Shown here piece by piece: positions 1 through 11,639 of a stretch of DNA of 64,000 nucleotides. How positions within the stretch are numbered: position 1 is the first letter of the stretch; every line of letters begins with the position of its first letter. Origin of the DNA: Actinernus sp. WN-2022 (taxonomy: Eukaryota > Cnidaria > Anthozoa > Actiniaria > Actinernidae); NCBI GenBank assembly GCA_030867875.1, contig JAOWCC010000330.1, positions 124,001 through 188,000 of the forward strand. Direction: 5' to 3'. Both the position numbers and the translations under genes were made by a program. The notes beneath the pieces are model-generated. The model had not been told where the DNA came from, did no database searches, and worked only from the letters and a program-made list of their open reading frames with translations.

Positions 1-204
1 AGCCATGGAATAATATACCGGCTAAAGTACGCGCAACTCCTAACACAATGACATTTAAAAGAATGCATAATAAAGTGGAGCTTAACCCACATTTATGCAA
101 TACATAAATATCTAACTGTGATTTAGCGGCATATGTATAATCCTAAAATATAATAATATCCTAAAATACACCCGTTTGTAGAGACATTATTGTTGGATAC
201 GTGT

Positions 205-1910
205 GTAGGGTGTATATGTTGCATGTCAAAAAACTTCAGGTTAAAGTTCTCCAAACTAGTTTTTTTTTTTTAAAGTAGTTTATTTTTTTCAACCTAGTTT
301 GTTTCTTTCAACCTAGTTTGTTTTTTCAACCTATGTTATTTTTTCAACCTAGTTTGTTATTTTTGTTTGATATCAATCATTCTAAAAAGGGATCCTTTCT
401 TTTTGGGGAGTAAAAAAAAATGAAGTTTAGTTTTTTTAGGGGGCACATTCTAAAAATAATTGAGCAGGTTTTTGTATTCTACCTCCCCTCCCTTCCCTTT
501 CCTTTGTCCCACTATCTTCCTTCTACCCCACCCAGCTGATCCCCCTTACCACCATTACATTACATTAATTAATATTACACATCATTATTACTTAGTTTGT
601 TTCATCCCAGACGAGACTCGAACCCTGAACCATCGGCTTGGAATTCGAAGAGCAGAACTTTACGACAGAAACATTCGATGACGTGGTAGTCATTTTTAAA
701 AATCACTAATTTAATTAAGACGGCAGCTCTAATGGAAATTATGTATTCACGCATGTGCACTGCTAACGAAATCGGACGATAACACAGACGAAAATAAAGA
801 CGAAGTTTCTGTTGACTCTGCGTTCTTTTATGAAAACTCAAGAGAAAAAAGAAAGCTAAATTCAGAAACATATATTGTTTATAGATGATCAGGGTTACTT
901 TACGGCTCCACTCGTACTTCGAAACAAACTATGAACCGAACCGAGTTCTACACTGAGCTAAATAATATAAAAGGGAATCAACGCTAACATTGACTGGAAG
1001 AAGACTTCTACGAAAGAGATAAACAGCATCTTAAAGTAACGAGTTCAGAAGATCTTGGACTAAACATCGTACTCGTTAGACTCAGCTTTCCAAATAGAAT
1101 AACACGCTGTGACTAGAACAAAATGGAAGTACGCATTCCAAATAACGAACGTCTCACTCCTGACAATAAAGAAACAGTTTGTAAAGTGTGTGTAGTTTAT
1201 AGCACTAATTTGTGACTTAAGACATCACAGGTAAATTAATTAATTAACCCTAACCCATAATAAGAAATAAACTAGGTTGCATCAAAATAAACGAGGATAA
1301 AAAATAACCTAGGTTGAATAAAAATAAACTAGTTTGGACAAGAATAACCTAGTATGAACCAAAATAAACTAGTATATTTTTTAAACCTAGTTTATTTTGG
1401 TAATTCAACGCTAACCTAGTATTTATGTCAATGAGTGCTCACTAATTTAGGGTGTTTAGAGCTATATAGTCACTCCTTTTTTACGGCTAAGTCACTAAAC
1501 AACAGATACATATAATACTTCTTTAATGGTCCTCTAAACCACTACAAACCCTACCCCTACATTTAGAAATACCCTAACCGTCCACAACGGGTGCTCACTT
1601 ATTTAGGGTGTCTAGAGATAGTCACTAATTTAGGGTGTTTAGCTTATAGCTAGTTTATTTTGGTTAAAACATAACCTAGTTCGGACAAAATTAAACTAGG
1701 TTGAACCAAAATAACCTAGTTTGGAGAAAAATAAACTAGGTTGAAAAACATTAACTAGTTTGGACAAAAATAAACTAGGGTGAACAAAAAAATAACCTAG
1801 TTTGGGCAAAAAATAAACTAGGTTGAAAAAAATAAACTAGTTTGGACAAAAATAAACTAGTTTGGACAAATTTAACCTGAAGTATTTTTTTAAACTACAA
1901 CATATACATA
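205..1910. mobile_element. Non-autonomous inverted-repeat element made of AACCTAGTTT-type repeats
   Basis: The outer ends are inverted copies of each other. The left block around 211-262 (tgtatatgttg, then cttcaggttaaag, then ccaaactagttt) reappears reverse-complemented at about 1850-1910. Inside each end lie degenerate tandem copies of a 16-20 bp unit, read as aacctagtttgtttttt on the left (270-360) and as aaataaactaggttgaa on the right (1265-1390, 1650-1870). The middle holds no credible ORF. The structure fits a non-autonomous DNA transposon with long, internally repetitive terminal inverted repeats. I see no clear target-site duplication and no superfamily signature. It lies upstream of the first visible exon. 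Confidence 0.6.
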
Positions 1911-2258
1911 GCCATTGCTCTTGTATATTCTGTATATGCCTCTTGGAGCGGTGTTCTCGAATGCAATTAGCACATGGATTTGAAATAGCGTTACATTTTT
2001 ATAGTAGATTGATTATAATTGCCTTATAAATATGAACAAGTGCGCGTTTTAAAGAGTTCTTAACTCCTAGGCCTTTAGTGTATAAATAAACGATTGATTG
2101 ATTGACTATCAACTGAAACTACTAGCATATTTGTTCACCCGAACACTTTGTCAAAGCGGACGAGAAATGCCGATAGTCTTTAAGACTTATCGATCAAACT
2201 GAGTCACAAATGTTCACGTTGTTTGAGAAGTCACTTTATATTGCTGTCTTTTTTTCAG

Positions 2259-2348
2259 CTTCCGAGATATACCGCTGTACCTTTTCTAGTGGATTGTGTC
2301 CTGGATGGAATATCATGGAGAATTCTACAAGGTGGAACTGGACGTCTG
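2259..2348 (+). CDS. Exon: MAM domain 1, N-terminal part
   Basis: The acceptor is a strong polypyrimidine tract ending ctttttttcag and the donor is tctg|gtaacc. Entry and exit are both phase 1. The translation contains YRCTFSSGLCPGW, the typical MAM opening with two cysteines six residues apart followed by Trp. The reading frame stays open past the donor to 2647, but that tail has no MAM similarity. The first codon joined to the 8136 exon gives GGF, as in the family consensus. No upstream exon could be found, so a signal peptide exon is presumably to the left. Confidence 0.8.
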
Positions 2349-3769
2349 GTAACCAAAACACACTCTTTTACAGTATTTACAACGTTAGCTGCATCCTAGA
2401 CCAGATTACCGGACTCTATAGCAAATTCCTTTATTTATTTTTATTTTTCCTTTTAAAATGTTTTTCACTCATTCCGTTTACTCATAAGCATTATATGTCT
2501 GCTCGGTTAGAAGTATTTGGATGTATTGGTGTATTGGGAGGTCTTTGGGAGATTGGAAGTAGTGAATGTTTTCAAGAAAATGGCAGACATATGTTAATTT
2601 GTCGTGATGCTGTCCGCCATCTTGCTTATATCATGCGCTGTACATAGCTGCATGCTGTTTTAATGTTAATGTCGATGCAACAACAGAATGAACTACAACT
2701 GGCTCAGTCAGGTTGCTCTAGACTTAAACCAAGCTGTCCATGTTGTGTGCTTGTGCACAGCTACATGGGGTTTAGTATTAATGTTAATGAAGAAACCGAA
2801 TGAAATAGAACTGGCTCACAGTCAGATTGTTGTCGATTTAATCTAAGCTGCCGCGAGATTACAGACGGCCACTGAAAAGAAAACGACGTCGCTGGGTACT
2901 AAATCCGGATCGCATGCACTAAACAGTGATTTTCCTTTCGTTTCTTTTGTTGATATTTCTTTATAAACTGCAGTGTTTCGTCGCCATCTTGAATTCATGT
3001 TTTTAGTGCGTTTGCACAAGCATTGCATTATTGGCCGGAAAATTTTCAATCTTGGTGTTTACATGAGTGAATTCTACAAATGTTCAACCCTTCTAGCCGG
3101 GTCAATCTGGGTTAAAAAACAGTTTCCCTGCAAGCCGTATTTTTTCTATAAGAGTTGCAAACTCGTTTCAATATAAGATAGAGGAGTATTTTTTTACCAC
3201 AATTACCGATAATCCCGCGATCTGATTGGTCGATGTGCGGTGGTAAATGAGAGTCCATGCCAGACAACGGTGCTGACGCGAGAAAGTTATAGACAATGCT
3301 GGCTCTTTCAAAGCTGTCACGCTTTATAACGCTTTGTAACGAAACGTCCTTGTACGTTTTCTAATATTGTTGTAAAAAAATGTCCTCTGATTTTCCGTGG
3401 TTAGGATTACGGGTAGTATCGGGTAAGTAATAGACCACGAAATAATTTTGGAATTAATGTACTTTCCACATACATATCAAATAGACCGGGTCAGCTTGTA
3501 CATTTTGGGATACAGGAAAACAAGAAAACATTACTCAAGGGAAATGTCAGGAGACCTGAATTGGGACAACAAATGTACAAGCTAATTCGGGCTATTATCA
3601 TTAGCATGTACATTAAGGTACTATTGATCGGAGATTGCTTGGATTATAATCTCATTTGGTTTCAGCCCAAATTCTAAAATTTAGAATAAGGGCTTCATCC
3701 TATTCAGATTAGACGAACCCGGGGTGGTCTCGTGTACGAGTCAAACACTATTTATAATGTTCCAGCAAA
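2349..3769. other. Intron stretch; one diverged tandem duplication
   Basis: This part of the first intron has no credible gene. Bases 2647-2735 and 2758-2852 are diverged direct copies of each other. Both carry aatgttaatg, then aactggctca, then a shared end taagctg or caagctg. Nothing else stands out. Confidence 0.45.
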
Positions 3770-5460
3770 CTAGCTATTATGAAGTTTTTATCAACTGAAT
3801 CAACTAAAACGTTAGTGCATTCTCTAGTTACTAGTAGAATTGACTACTGCAATAGTTTATTATATGGTTTGCCGCAAACACAAGTTGTCTAAGTTACAGC
3901 GTGTCCAGAACACAGCTGGGCGCCTTATTTGCAATGTTTCCCGCTTTGATCGTATATCGCCTGTGCTCTTTAAGCTTCACTGGCTGCCAGTGCTATTTAG
4001 AATTAAATTTAAGATACTAGTAATTACATTTAAAGCTATTCACGGGCTAGCGCCTGAATATATAAATGATTTAATTATCATTAAAGACCCTTTAGCACGC
4101 CCCGTGATACTTTGCGCGAAACCCGTGTTTTTGTTTTGATTTCGTGTTCACTGACTGTGACGAGCGCTTAACTCGACACCGTAGTCAAAATTCTATGGAC
4201 CTCTAGGAAACTTTATATAAACGGAAATAATGCCTAGATTAAGAAAGCCCTAAAATCGATTCAGCGTTGAAAGCTGAGACTTAATCATTAATCAAACATC
4301 CACAAAGGTAGAACTTGGAAGAGAACTTGATACAGGACGTTATTTAATTATTCAGCGCGTTCTAGGATTTTAAAACTGATGCACGAACACTTACATGCAT
4401 TTCATATCAGATTATAGAGCACAAACAGTTCGATTATTGATCAAATACACATCTAACTAATAATCTAGATGAGGAATAAGTCAAGCAACAACATTGATAC
4501 AGCAATAGAAAATCAGTAGCAGCAATAACTTTATTTGTTCGCTGAGGAGAATATTATAATAGTGTGTACTGACCGATCGCTACAAAGTATTTGCGTTGAC
4601 ATCGGTTTGAACACCTACAAGCTACTAAATATCGGAATTAGTGAGCACGGATACAACGGAGGAATGGCAAGGTATTCATTGAGTTTATCCACTGATATAC
4701 ACGCAACTAGAAAACTGAACCACAAATATCATACCGTTGGAGAATCGACTGTCCTTTGAACAGCCAGAGTCATCCGCTCGGCATCCGCTAAGCCGCCGGC
4801 TATTTACAAACGCAGAGTACTCTCCAAACTCACCGCAGTTGCTTGTGTTTTCCTAACTGGAAGATCGGAGAATTATCGGCGAATGATCTTCTTACCTTCG
4901 TTTTAGGAAGGAAGACAGACCGTGACAATGTTCTCGGCGGTTATTCTTCGCTGGCGCCATCTCAGATTTGCTAGGCCGTTGGTTTCACATCACAGAACTG
5001 AATCTCGTGTGCCACGAAAATACTTGTTTCGCGCAAAGCATCACGGGACGTGCTAAAGGGTCTTTAAGGGTGCATCGCGTTATTCTTTAAGATCAAATAA
5101 TGAACTTCTCCTTGAGTTGCCAAGAGAGCGAACAAAGAGGACATTGGGGACAGGGCCTTTTGCGCTGCTGCCCCTAAACTATGGAACTCGCTACCATGTA
5201 GTATTCGTAACTGTAGAGCCTTGGATAATTTTAAGAATGTGTTGAAAACGCATTTATTTAAGTTAGCTTTTTTATAACTAAGATATATTAGAATTATTTT
5301 ATTTATTCTTTTAATTTTACCTTATTATAGCTTTACTGTGGTTTTAGCTCAATTCTTATATTACTGTATAGTTTTTAATAGTTAATTTTGTGATATGCAG
5401 GTGATCATATATTCATGCAGCCTGCGCACTATAAATGTAAATTATTATTATTATAACACG
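3770..5460 (+). pseudogene. LINE reverse-transcriptase C-terminal remnant, split by an insertion
   Basis: From 3770 to 4080 the translation shows the C-terminal region of a CR1/L2-like LINE RT, including [27 protein letters not shown] and FKAIHGLAPEYI in shifting frames. At 4081 the reading is cut by a TTAA-flanked element and resumes at 5068 with the LINE tail (a LLLELPRERTKRT-like block, then a degenerate W-N-x-L-P region). The 3' end near 5450 is a short (att)n tail, normal for LINEs. Frameshifts show it is dead. The orientation matches the host gene. Confidence 0.7.
4085..5063. mobile_element. TTAA-flanked non-autonomous DNA transposon (piggyBac/Kolobok type)
   Basis: Terminal inverted repeats of about 40 bp begin AGACCCTTTAGCACG on the left and end CGTGCTAAAGGGTCT on the right. 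Both sides are bounded by TTAA (4081-4084 and 5064-5067), the target duplication used by piggyBac and Kolobok elements. The host reading frame of the surrounding LINE continues across the duplicated TTAA. No transposase is present inside, so the element is non-autonomous. Confidence 0.75.
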
Positions 5461-5469
5461 TTGTTTACC

Positions 5470-7720
5470 TGTTTGAAAGTCGGATCATAGCTTTATTATA
5501 TCCGCTTTCAACTCACCATTCTTAACTTCTAGGTCAATAATACGTGATGACAGCATCTTGATTTCGGTCTTGTATATATTATCTTGCTGCACTAATTGGT
5601 CTTCCAAACACGTTGGGCTATAGGATGGGTGTAAAATGTGTCATTTGAGCATATCTTCACCGTCTTTAAGTCATTCGTCGTGAAAATTGGCATCTGGACT
5701 GGGACAATCAAGGCAAATATTTTGATATTCATTTTGTGATAAAATTTAAATCGCTGACGTCACAATCGATGATGTCATGATATTGATGTTTTCTTAAATG
5801 TCGTATTTCTTAAATATCGACTTCCTTTACATAGGGGTATTGATAGATATACTCGAGACGTCTTCAACACTGAAAACCGTTTGTCGCTACGACGTAAATT
5901 AGCTGAGATATGATTTTTTGAATATATTATATAAATTCTGTCAAAAACCTGCTGTCGAAGGGTAAGTTCCCCCGGATTTCAGTAAATTAAATCTAATCAA
6001 TAATTGTCACATGTGTGGTACCAAATTGTACCGATAACTTGTCAGAAATATCACCAAGCTATCGGAGAATAAGGAGAATGATTTTTTTTTACTCAAACCT
6101 TTTTCAATCCTAAGTTAATGCACAAAACTTGTCTGTGACGCCATCCAATGTGTGACGTCATACTTTAACAATTGCAAATATTTTCGTTATGAGGTTGAAA
6201 TCCAAAAATCGAAAACGACAGCATTTTGCCCTACCGGCTAGCCTTAAATACCAAACAAGAGTTGACTTAATCCAATCAAACATAGAACAAAGTGAACCAA
6301 CGGGTATTTCCCTGTCTGTTTGTACTATAAGTCTGGTTCAGGGGGAGCATGTATAATTCACTCAACATGTGATATCTCGATGAATTTTTTCGTATCAAGA
6401 AACGGTTTGCGGCTTTCATCATCTCTTGAGAAGCTCCTTCAAACCAGCTATAGAAATTATACATATGTTAAACTTTTTAATACGGTGATGTATTGACGTC
6501 ATCGATTGTGACGTCATCATTTTAAATTTTCTCACAAAATGAATATAAGAATAGTTGCCTTAATTGTCCCAGCCCAGATGCCAATCTTCACGACGAATGA
6601 CTTAAAGACGGTGAAGATATGCTCAAATGACACATTTTACACCTATCCTAGCCCAACGTGAAATGGCTGAGTTTCGTTTCTTGATTCGTGTTTTGATGTG
6701 ACGAGAGTAATAATTCCATTACGCATATCAGTTACATTTGTAGGTCAGCCTCCATGTTACAAATCAAGGTCATTAAATCAATGAGAGAGTTCTTATTGCG
6801 GGCTAACAATCCTCGTGAAGAATCTAAAGAATTCCGTCTCTTCCGGTTTGAATTTGACTCAAGTGTATGTTGCTTTTCGAGTTTCAAGGATATGTTGATC
6901 CAAAACTACAGGCTCTTGGGGTTTTTCATTGACTTGTGAACTTGCAGGCTCTGTAACTTGTTTTGTTTTCTTAGTATAACATAAAGGGTTGAACACGTTC
7001 TCAAGCATGTCGCGCGTGACCTCTGTTTCTTCATTCATTAAGTACTCTACTTTCATCTGTAATCTGGGAAACTCAATCTTTGCCAATGCCTTGGCACATA
7101 ATTATTCCTGTTGTTAAGTAGACGTGGATGGTTATAAGTAAAATCCTTCGACAGCTCGTACCGTTGCCGCTAGGTCAATATCCTCGCTGGAACGAAATAA
7201 CTTGATCTCAATCCTCTCTGACTGTATCAACTTACGGTAAATTTAAATCTCTGACAGTTTTTTAAAGACTCATAATATTGGTCTTGAAGTGCCTTCACCC
7301 AAAATAAGATGTTCTCCTCGGATGTTTTAAATGCAGCACAGCGAGCCGATGGCTTATAGATTACAATATCTATTTCTTCGAATTTTAGCTTTCCGGATCC
7401 TGGCCCCTTCACTGGCTTTAGGTCGTCGTACGTGTCGTATATAAAATCACTGGCCATCTGGGTAAAAACGCGGTCCTTCGGCTCCGACATTAGCTCCAGT
7501 TGAAATATCCTGAGCCTGTTGGAAGGCTTTCGCACGAGTGAAGTTAAATACAAAAATAAACTGCTTACATTTGAGAGATGGGACTCCAAATTAGAGAGAA
7601 AGTTCCTCGTGAGTCCTCCACCATCTTGATTTATTGTATTAAATTATGTAAATAAATTAACCTTGCGATTGTTACGTGACCAGCACAGTACAATCTGATT
7701 GGTGTGAACTTGACCTTTAA
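5470..7720 (-). pseudogene. Broken minus-strand gene of unknown family (host gene or mobile-element ORF)
   Basis: Several reading blocks on the minus strand follow one another. The first, about 7660-7250, contains LRIFQLELMSEPKDRVF and AAFKTSEENILFWVKALQ, and ends at a splice donor ACC|GTAAGT near 7240. The second, about 7105-6860, contains KIEFPRLQMKVEYLMNEE. A third at 6855-6725, one frame away, contains SLIDLMTLICNMEADLQ. The fourth, 5605-5470, is a coiled-coil-like stretch (IKMLSSRIIDLEVKNGELK). A 1.05-kb transposon separates the last two. I do not recognise the family. A LINE ORF1-like protein or a small host gene are both possible. Stops and frame changes between blocks are either unrecognised introns or decay. 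The 5' region is repeated at 57001-57217. Confidence 0.4.
5609..6660. mobile_element. CACGTTGGG-ended long-TIR element, 1052 bp
   Basis: Left and right ends are inverted copies over roughly 190 bp, starting CACGTTGGGCTA and ending AGCCCAACGTG. The flanks carry AAA on both sides (5606-5608 and 6661-6663), a possible 3-bp target duplication. The CACxx ends with 3-bp duplication fit the CACTA/EnSpm group. The element has no transposase and contains at least four TGACGTCA palindromes. It sits inside the minus-strand gene remnant. Confidence 0.75.
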
Positions 7721-7790
7721 CGCATGCGCAGAAATTTTGCTACCCGAAATAAAATAAATAAATAAATAAATAACGGCTTGCATTTTAAGA
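7690..7790 (-). promoter_or_regulatory. Putative promoter of the minus-strand gene remnant
   Basis: Read on the minus strand this carries TGCGCATGCG (an NRF1-like palindrome) followed by ACCAATCAGATTG (a CCAAT-box-like site), just upstream of a candidate ATG near 7631. The same order of motifs is found in the related copy at 57050-57110, which supports a conserved 5' control region. Motif matches this short can be chance. The shared order is the stronger evidence. Confidence 0.3.
7749..7773. repeat. (aaat)n microsatellite
   Basis: A run of aaat/aata units, six or more copies, next to the putative promoter. The related sequence at 57015 has a matching (ttta)n run. Confidence 0.85.
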
Positions 7791-8135
7791 CTCAACCGAC
7801 AAGAGACTCTGATTCTGCCGACAAAGGACCCAATTGTGGACAGGTGTTCTTATCCGATTTTGTCATTAATCGTTTCATGTCTTTGTTATTCTCGACAACA
7901 ATAATAACATGCATCTAAAACTTATAGCGAACGTTGAACTATAAATAACCAAATTATTTTTTTGTCTATGCGAAAGTAAAACATTATAAACTTTAGCCAA
8001 TTTGTAATTTAGCCTGTCTTAACATATGTACCACATCGAAAACAATACATTCGATTTGATATCAAATGAGGTAATTATACTATAGTCTAAACGCTAACAT
8101 GATTCAGATCAGTTGTTTCTGTTTGCTAGTTTCAG

Positions 8136-8389
8136 GAGGATTTATGCAACTCAGCGGCGAGGGTGTGTCATCCCTTGAGTTTTCATCTCTTCCCTGGATA
8201 CCAGCCTATAAACGGATCAGTTTATGCTTAGAGTTTTCGTTACTTCTCCAAACGAACTCTTCCTCCAGGCTTGATGTGTACAGTGTATACGTAGGAGCTA
8301 TCCATGACCAAATATGGAGTATGTCTGGGTATCATGGAACCGTGTGGTTTCACGCCAGGGCTCCTATCAAGGCTGACGACAAGTTCAAA
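8136..8389 (+). CDS. Exon: MAM domain 1, central part
   Basis: The acceptor is ttgctagtttcag and the donor is ttcaaa|gtaatg. Entry is phase 1 and exit phase 0. The translation begins GGFMQLSGEG and contains RISLCLEFSLLL (third MAM cysteine), LDVYSVYVG and a GYHGTVWFHARAPI block. These are the beta-strand motifs of the MAM core. The frame fuses exactly with the 2259 exon upstream and with the phase-0 exon at 17110. The reading frame upstream to 8099 and downstream to 8494 is intronic. Confidence 0.85.
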
Positions 8390-8589
8390 GTAATGAAGAT
8401 ATGTTTTATTATTGTTATAAATACATGTACTTCTCTTTTTATAACCATTATTGTTGTCATTATGATCATCATCATCGCTATCATCATCAGTTGATATCAT
8501 TGGTATACTTTTCATTTAAATATTTATTATTATGTATTGAAGTAACAATCTCGTTCTGATTTCCTGAAATGTGTTTGATGTATCTCAAT

Positions 8590-8897
8590 GTGCATGAGAG
8601 CGCTCGCCTCTCACCTTTGTGGCCTGAGGTTCGATTCCCGGACCCGGCGTCATATGTGAGTTGAGTTTGTTAGTATCTCGTCATTGCTTCGAGGGTTTTT
8701 CTCCGGGTTCTCTGGTTTTCCTCTCTCCTCAAAAACCAACCTAAATTCCAATTGGAGTTCGTCGTAATACTTAATCCTAAGCATCTGGATTCGGAGACCA
8801 GGTAACGGCTCCCTGTATCTTCGACGCGAAATAAACCATTTGGTATTTTTGGTTTTGACATAAGAACACCAGGATATCATAATACTAATAATAATAA
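8590..8897 (+). mobile_element. tRNA-derived SINE, plus orientation
   Basis: It begins with a tRNA-like head containing GCTCGCCTCTCACC and a B-box-like GGTTCGATTCCCG. A conserved body follows (ctccgggttctctggttttc) and a tail of (taa)n near 8883-8897. A second copy lies in the opposite orientation at 27425-27645, which confirms a dispersed family. The reading frames inside it are not genes. Confidence 0.75.
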
Positions 8898-9004
8898 CAC
8901 TTTATTTAATGAGAATATGCAGATAAAGCTTACGCTTCAGTGTTTCCAATCTGGTCCTCCAATAACTTTTCAATAAAATATAAACCCTATAGCTTTAGAA
9001 TTAG

Positions 9005-9250
9005 ACAATTAAAAACATACATATACATATGTATACATATGTATATGTATATGTATATATATATGTATATATATACACCCGATTAAAAAAAGATGACACT
9101 CCAGAATATATATATATATCCCCATGCGTGTGTGTGTTTTGCCTGGGAAGGCAATGCCAAAGGGAGCGGTAAGAGAACAATGCGCAAACAATCGCTTTGT
9201 TTAGTGCCTAAATGCCTAACAATTTTACTTAGCGCCAGTGGGACTTGAAA
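9005..9250. repeat. AT-rich microsatellite plus dispersed repeat (copy A)
   Basis: 9020-9080 is a (ta)/(gtatat) microsatellite. Bases 9075-9250, including agatgacactccaga and agtgcctaaatgcctaac, recur as the reverse complement at about 39740-39935, again next to a (ta)n run. This is an inverted dispersed repeat pair. Confidence 0.7.
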
Positions 9251-9769
9251 TCAACCGATGTTAGAAATAAAGAAAAGTTTAAGTTTTTATTGTGCAGTAT
9301 TAATTTTCGTTGTGTGGTTTTCTCTTGTGGTTTAAACACATACAGGCAAAATCAGATAATACAGTTAAACCACGCGCGTAACTGCCGTGGTTGCGAAATG
9401 TTTAGGTCCCAGGCTATTTGTCTTGTTGCGGCCGAATCGATACAATATAAAAGCTAGAGGATTTAGTTATGATTTTGGCTTTCAAAATATATATAAAAAT
9501 CAAACAAGTGTTGTTCCCTATTGTAGTAAATTCTGCATGAGATATAATTTTTTGAAAATATTAATCACTATAATGGTAGAATGTACTTTCGTTTCTATAA
9601 TATATTCAATTAGGGGATCTAGTCACCTAATCGGGACGCTTGAAAACTCCCAAATTCTCCGAATTAATTACAAACAATTTTTTGGCCTCTTATATTCGTT
9701 ATATTAAGAAATCACTAAAAAATCTGCTCAGAATCGGAGATAAATATTAATTAATATTGCTAGGCCTGT

Positions 9770-11560
9770 GAAACAAAAATATGTTGCTTACTTCAATCTT
9801 TAAAAACAAAATATTGTCTTTACTTTATAGCATGATCAAGCGTAAACGAAACGCAGCCGCGATTCTTTCTTGAAGAAATAATCGTGTCCGAAAGAATGAA
9901 AAATCCGCGCGTATTTTCGGCCAAAATGGATATTTTGCTGCGCTTGGAAAAAATAGCAGCAAAATTATGTTCACAAGGTGATTTTATGTAGAGCCATTTC
10001 ATTGGCTCTTGTACAAACACGCTGCATGATAAGTGTTGATTGGTTCAAGTTCAGTATTTAAAGGAGTGTTTAATTAGAATTGACAATCTAGGCAAGTTGC
10101 TGCACTATTAAGTGCGACAGTACGACACCGAACGGCATTCAGATGGGCAAGGTGTTAATTTTGTATTGTGAAAATTATTGATCTGATTGGTTGAAACATG
10201 AAAATCGCCTTAAAGGTTAGGAAGATGTTTAATTTCCTCCAATTTTTCAAACTATTAAAAATACGATTTGCACTGTGGTTCCAAATGTCGTTTTTAAAGC
10301 AAATCGTATGTTCGGAACCTTATCAATCGTGCCTGTTTCGTAGCTATTGTTTTTGGCTGTTCCTAATGGTTGGAAGATAATTTGTTCATAAAAATGGAAT
10401 GAAACTAAGACTTCATACTACTTTTATTTCAGAAAAAATCATAATTATCACCCGGTGTTTTCGTAGTCTAAAAAACAGACAAATCCCATGTGAGGGAGCC
10501 TCAATGCCACATAACAATGGATTTTGTCGTACTTTTTACACGAATCATTACTTAACATTAATTTTAAATTGAACATGTTAATTTTCTTTGGTCAAATTTC
10601 GTTGTTCTTGCTTGGAGTAATATTTCGTTATTTACAGTTTACTGTAGCTATAGAATTATAGCTCATAACAAATTATAAAACAACAACCTGTAAACTCCAC
10701 GGGTTTAGGTGATCTTGCACAGGTGTGGAGAATACGTTTCCGGGTTTTTCTTACTATGATAGGTTTTTATCCCAGCTTTTCGTATTCGGCAATTCACTCC
10801 TTTTTTCGGCTGATTGGCCTCACTTCCAATTTGGAAATTAATTTGTAGTGATAGTTTTATAAAGTAAAGTACAGCACATAGCACAATAAAGATTGCTGGA
10901 CTCAATACTCCTTGCAGCAGCCAGCCAAACATATATGTTTTGTGATTCCTAACTGTTAGGATAAAATTTATAAAATTAATTGTGAACGATACTAGTTTAA
11001 CAGTTTCCTCGGTAAAGCACGCGGTTGAGACATTTATTTTGAGTTATTAAAGTTTTTTAGCGAACTTTCTGTCACCTATAATCACTTTGTTTACTGGAAA
11101 CTACCGAGTTGCAATATTAGATCCTGTTTTAGCTACTTACCCAAACAATCGCGTAGTTTTACTTGAATTCTAGTGCGGAAATTTAATGCGCGATGATCGA
11201 TTTCAACATATACTGTACCATTTCCTTCAGCCGATTTCGGTACTTTAAAAAGGAAAATTGTCAGCGAAGTAAGGAGAAGAACACTGATTTAATTGCGATC
11301 TAAGTTTTTGAATAATTTCGTTTTGTCGAAATCCCCTATATTTTCCTTCTAGCTGATCATTTTCCTGCAGCACCACAGTGGTGCAGCAGCAGACGAGGCA
11401 CCACAGACTACTGATAAAATGTGATACAAAACAAAATCCTTTACAATTGCATGGCTTTAGGTTTAGTATTTTGTTCTAATTTGATGAAGATTTTCAAATT
11501 ACTAATTCCACTCCTGTCTTCTTGGTAGCAGTTCGTCACATAACGAAAGTTGAAATTAAC
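9770..11560. repeat. Large dispersed repeat, copy 1 of 2
   Basis: Blocks of this segment recur in the same order and orientation at 37615-38810. Examples are ataatcgtgtccgaaagaat, aggtgatcttgcacaggtgt and cctgcagcaccacagtgg. Identity looks high. Copy 2 lacks several internal blocks present here (10100-10540, part of 10930-11200) and has a hairpin insertion. A minus-strand frame at 10705-10932 and one at 38257-38457 share GSEANQP and TYSPHLCKIT, but that follows from the DNA similarity. Probably an interspersed repeat of unknown class. The BEL remnant starts just to its right. Confidence 0.65.
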
Positions 11561-11639
11561 AGCAGTCAATGCAGACCAAAATTAGAACCTGAACAGGTAA
11601 CAATTCAACAAGAGCTTGAAGAAGTCACAGCGAAAGAGG

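Noticed and set aside
602..660. tRNA-like string (gggttcgagtctcg on the minus strand)
   Set aside because: Only a T-arm-like part is present, and no D-arm or anticodon arm can be placed. It lies inside the 205-1910 element.
2210..2647. Continuous 145-codon frame as a single-exon gene
   Set aside because: Only residues between the AG at 2258 and the GT at 2349 resemble a MAM domain. The rest is hydrophobic intron translation.
8240..8515. Minus-strand frame opposite the MAM 1 central exon
   Set aside because: Antisense shadow of a well-supported exon, with an Asp/Asn-rich run from a (cat)n tract.
10705..10932. Small conserved protein shared with 38257-38457
   Set aside because: The protein similarity is what the DNA repeat predicts. 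Flanking non-coding DNA is equally conserved and the N-termini differ.
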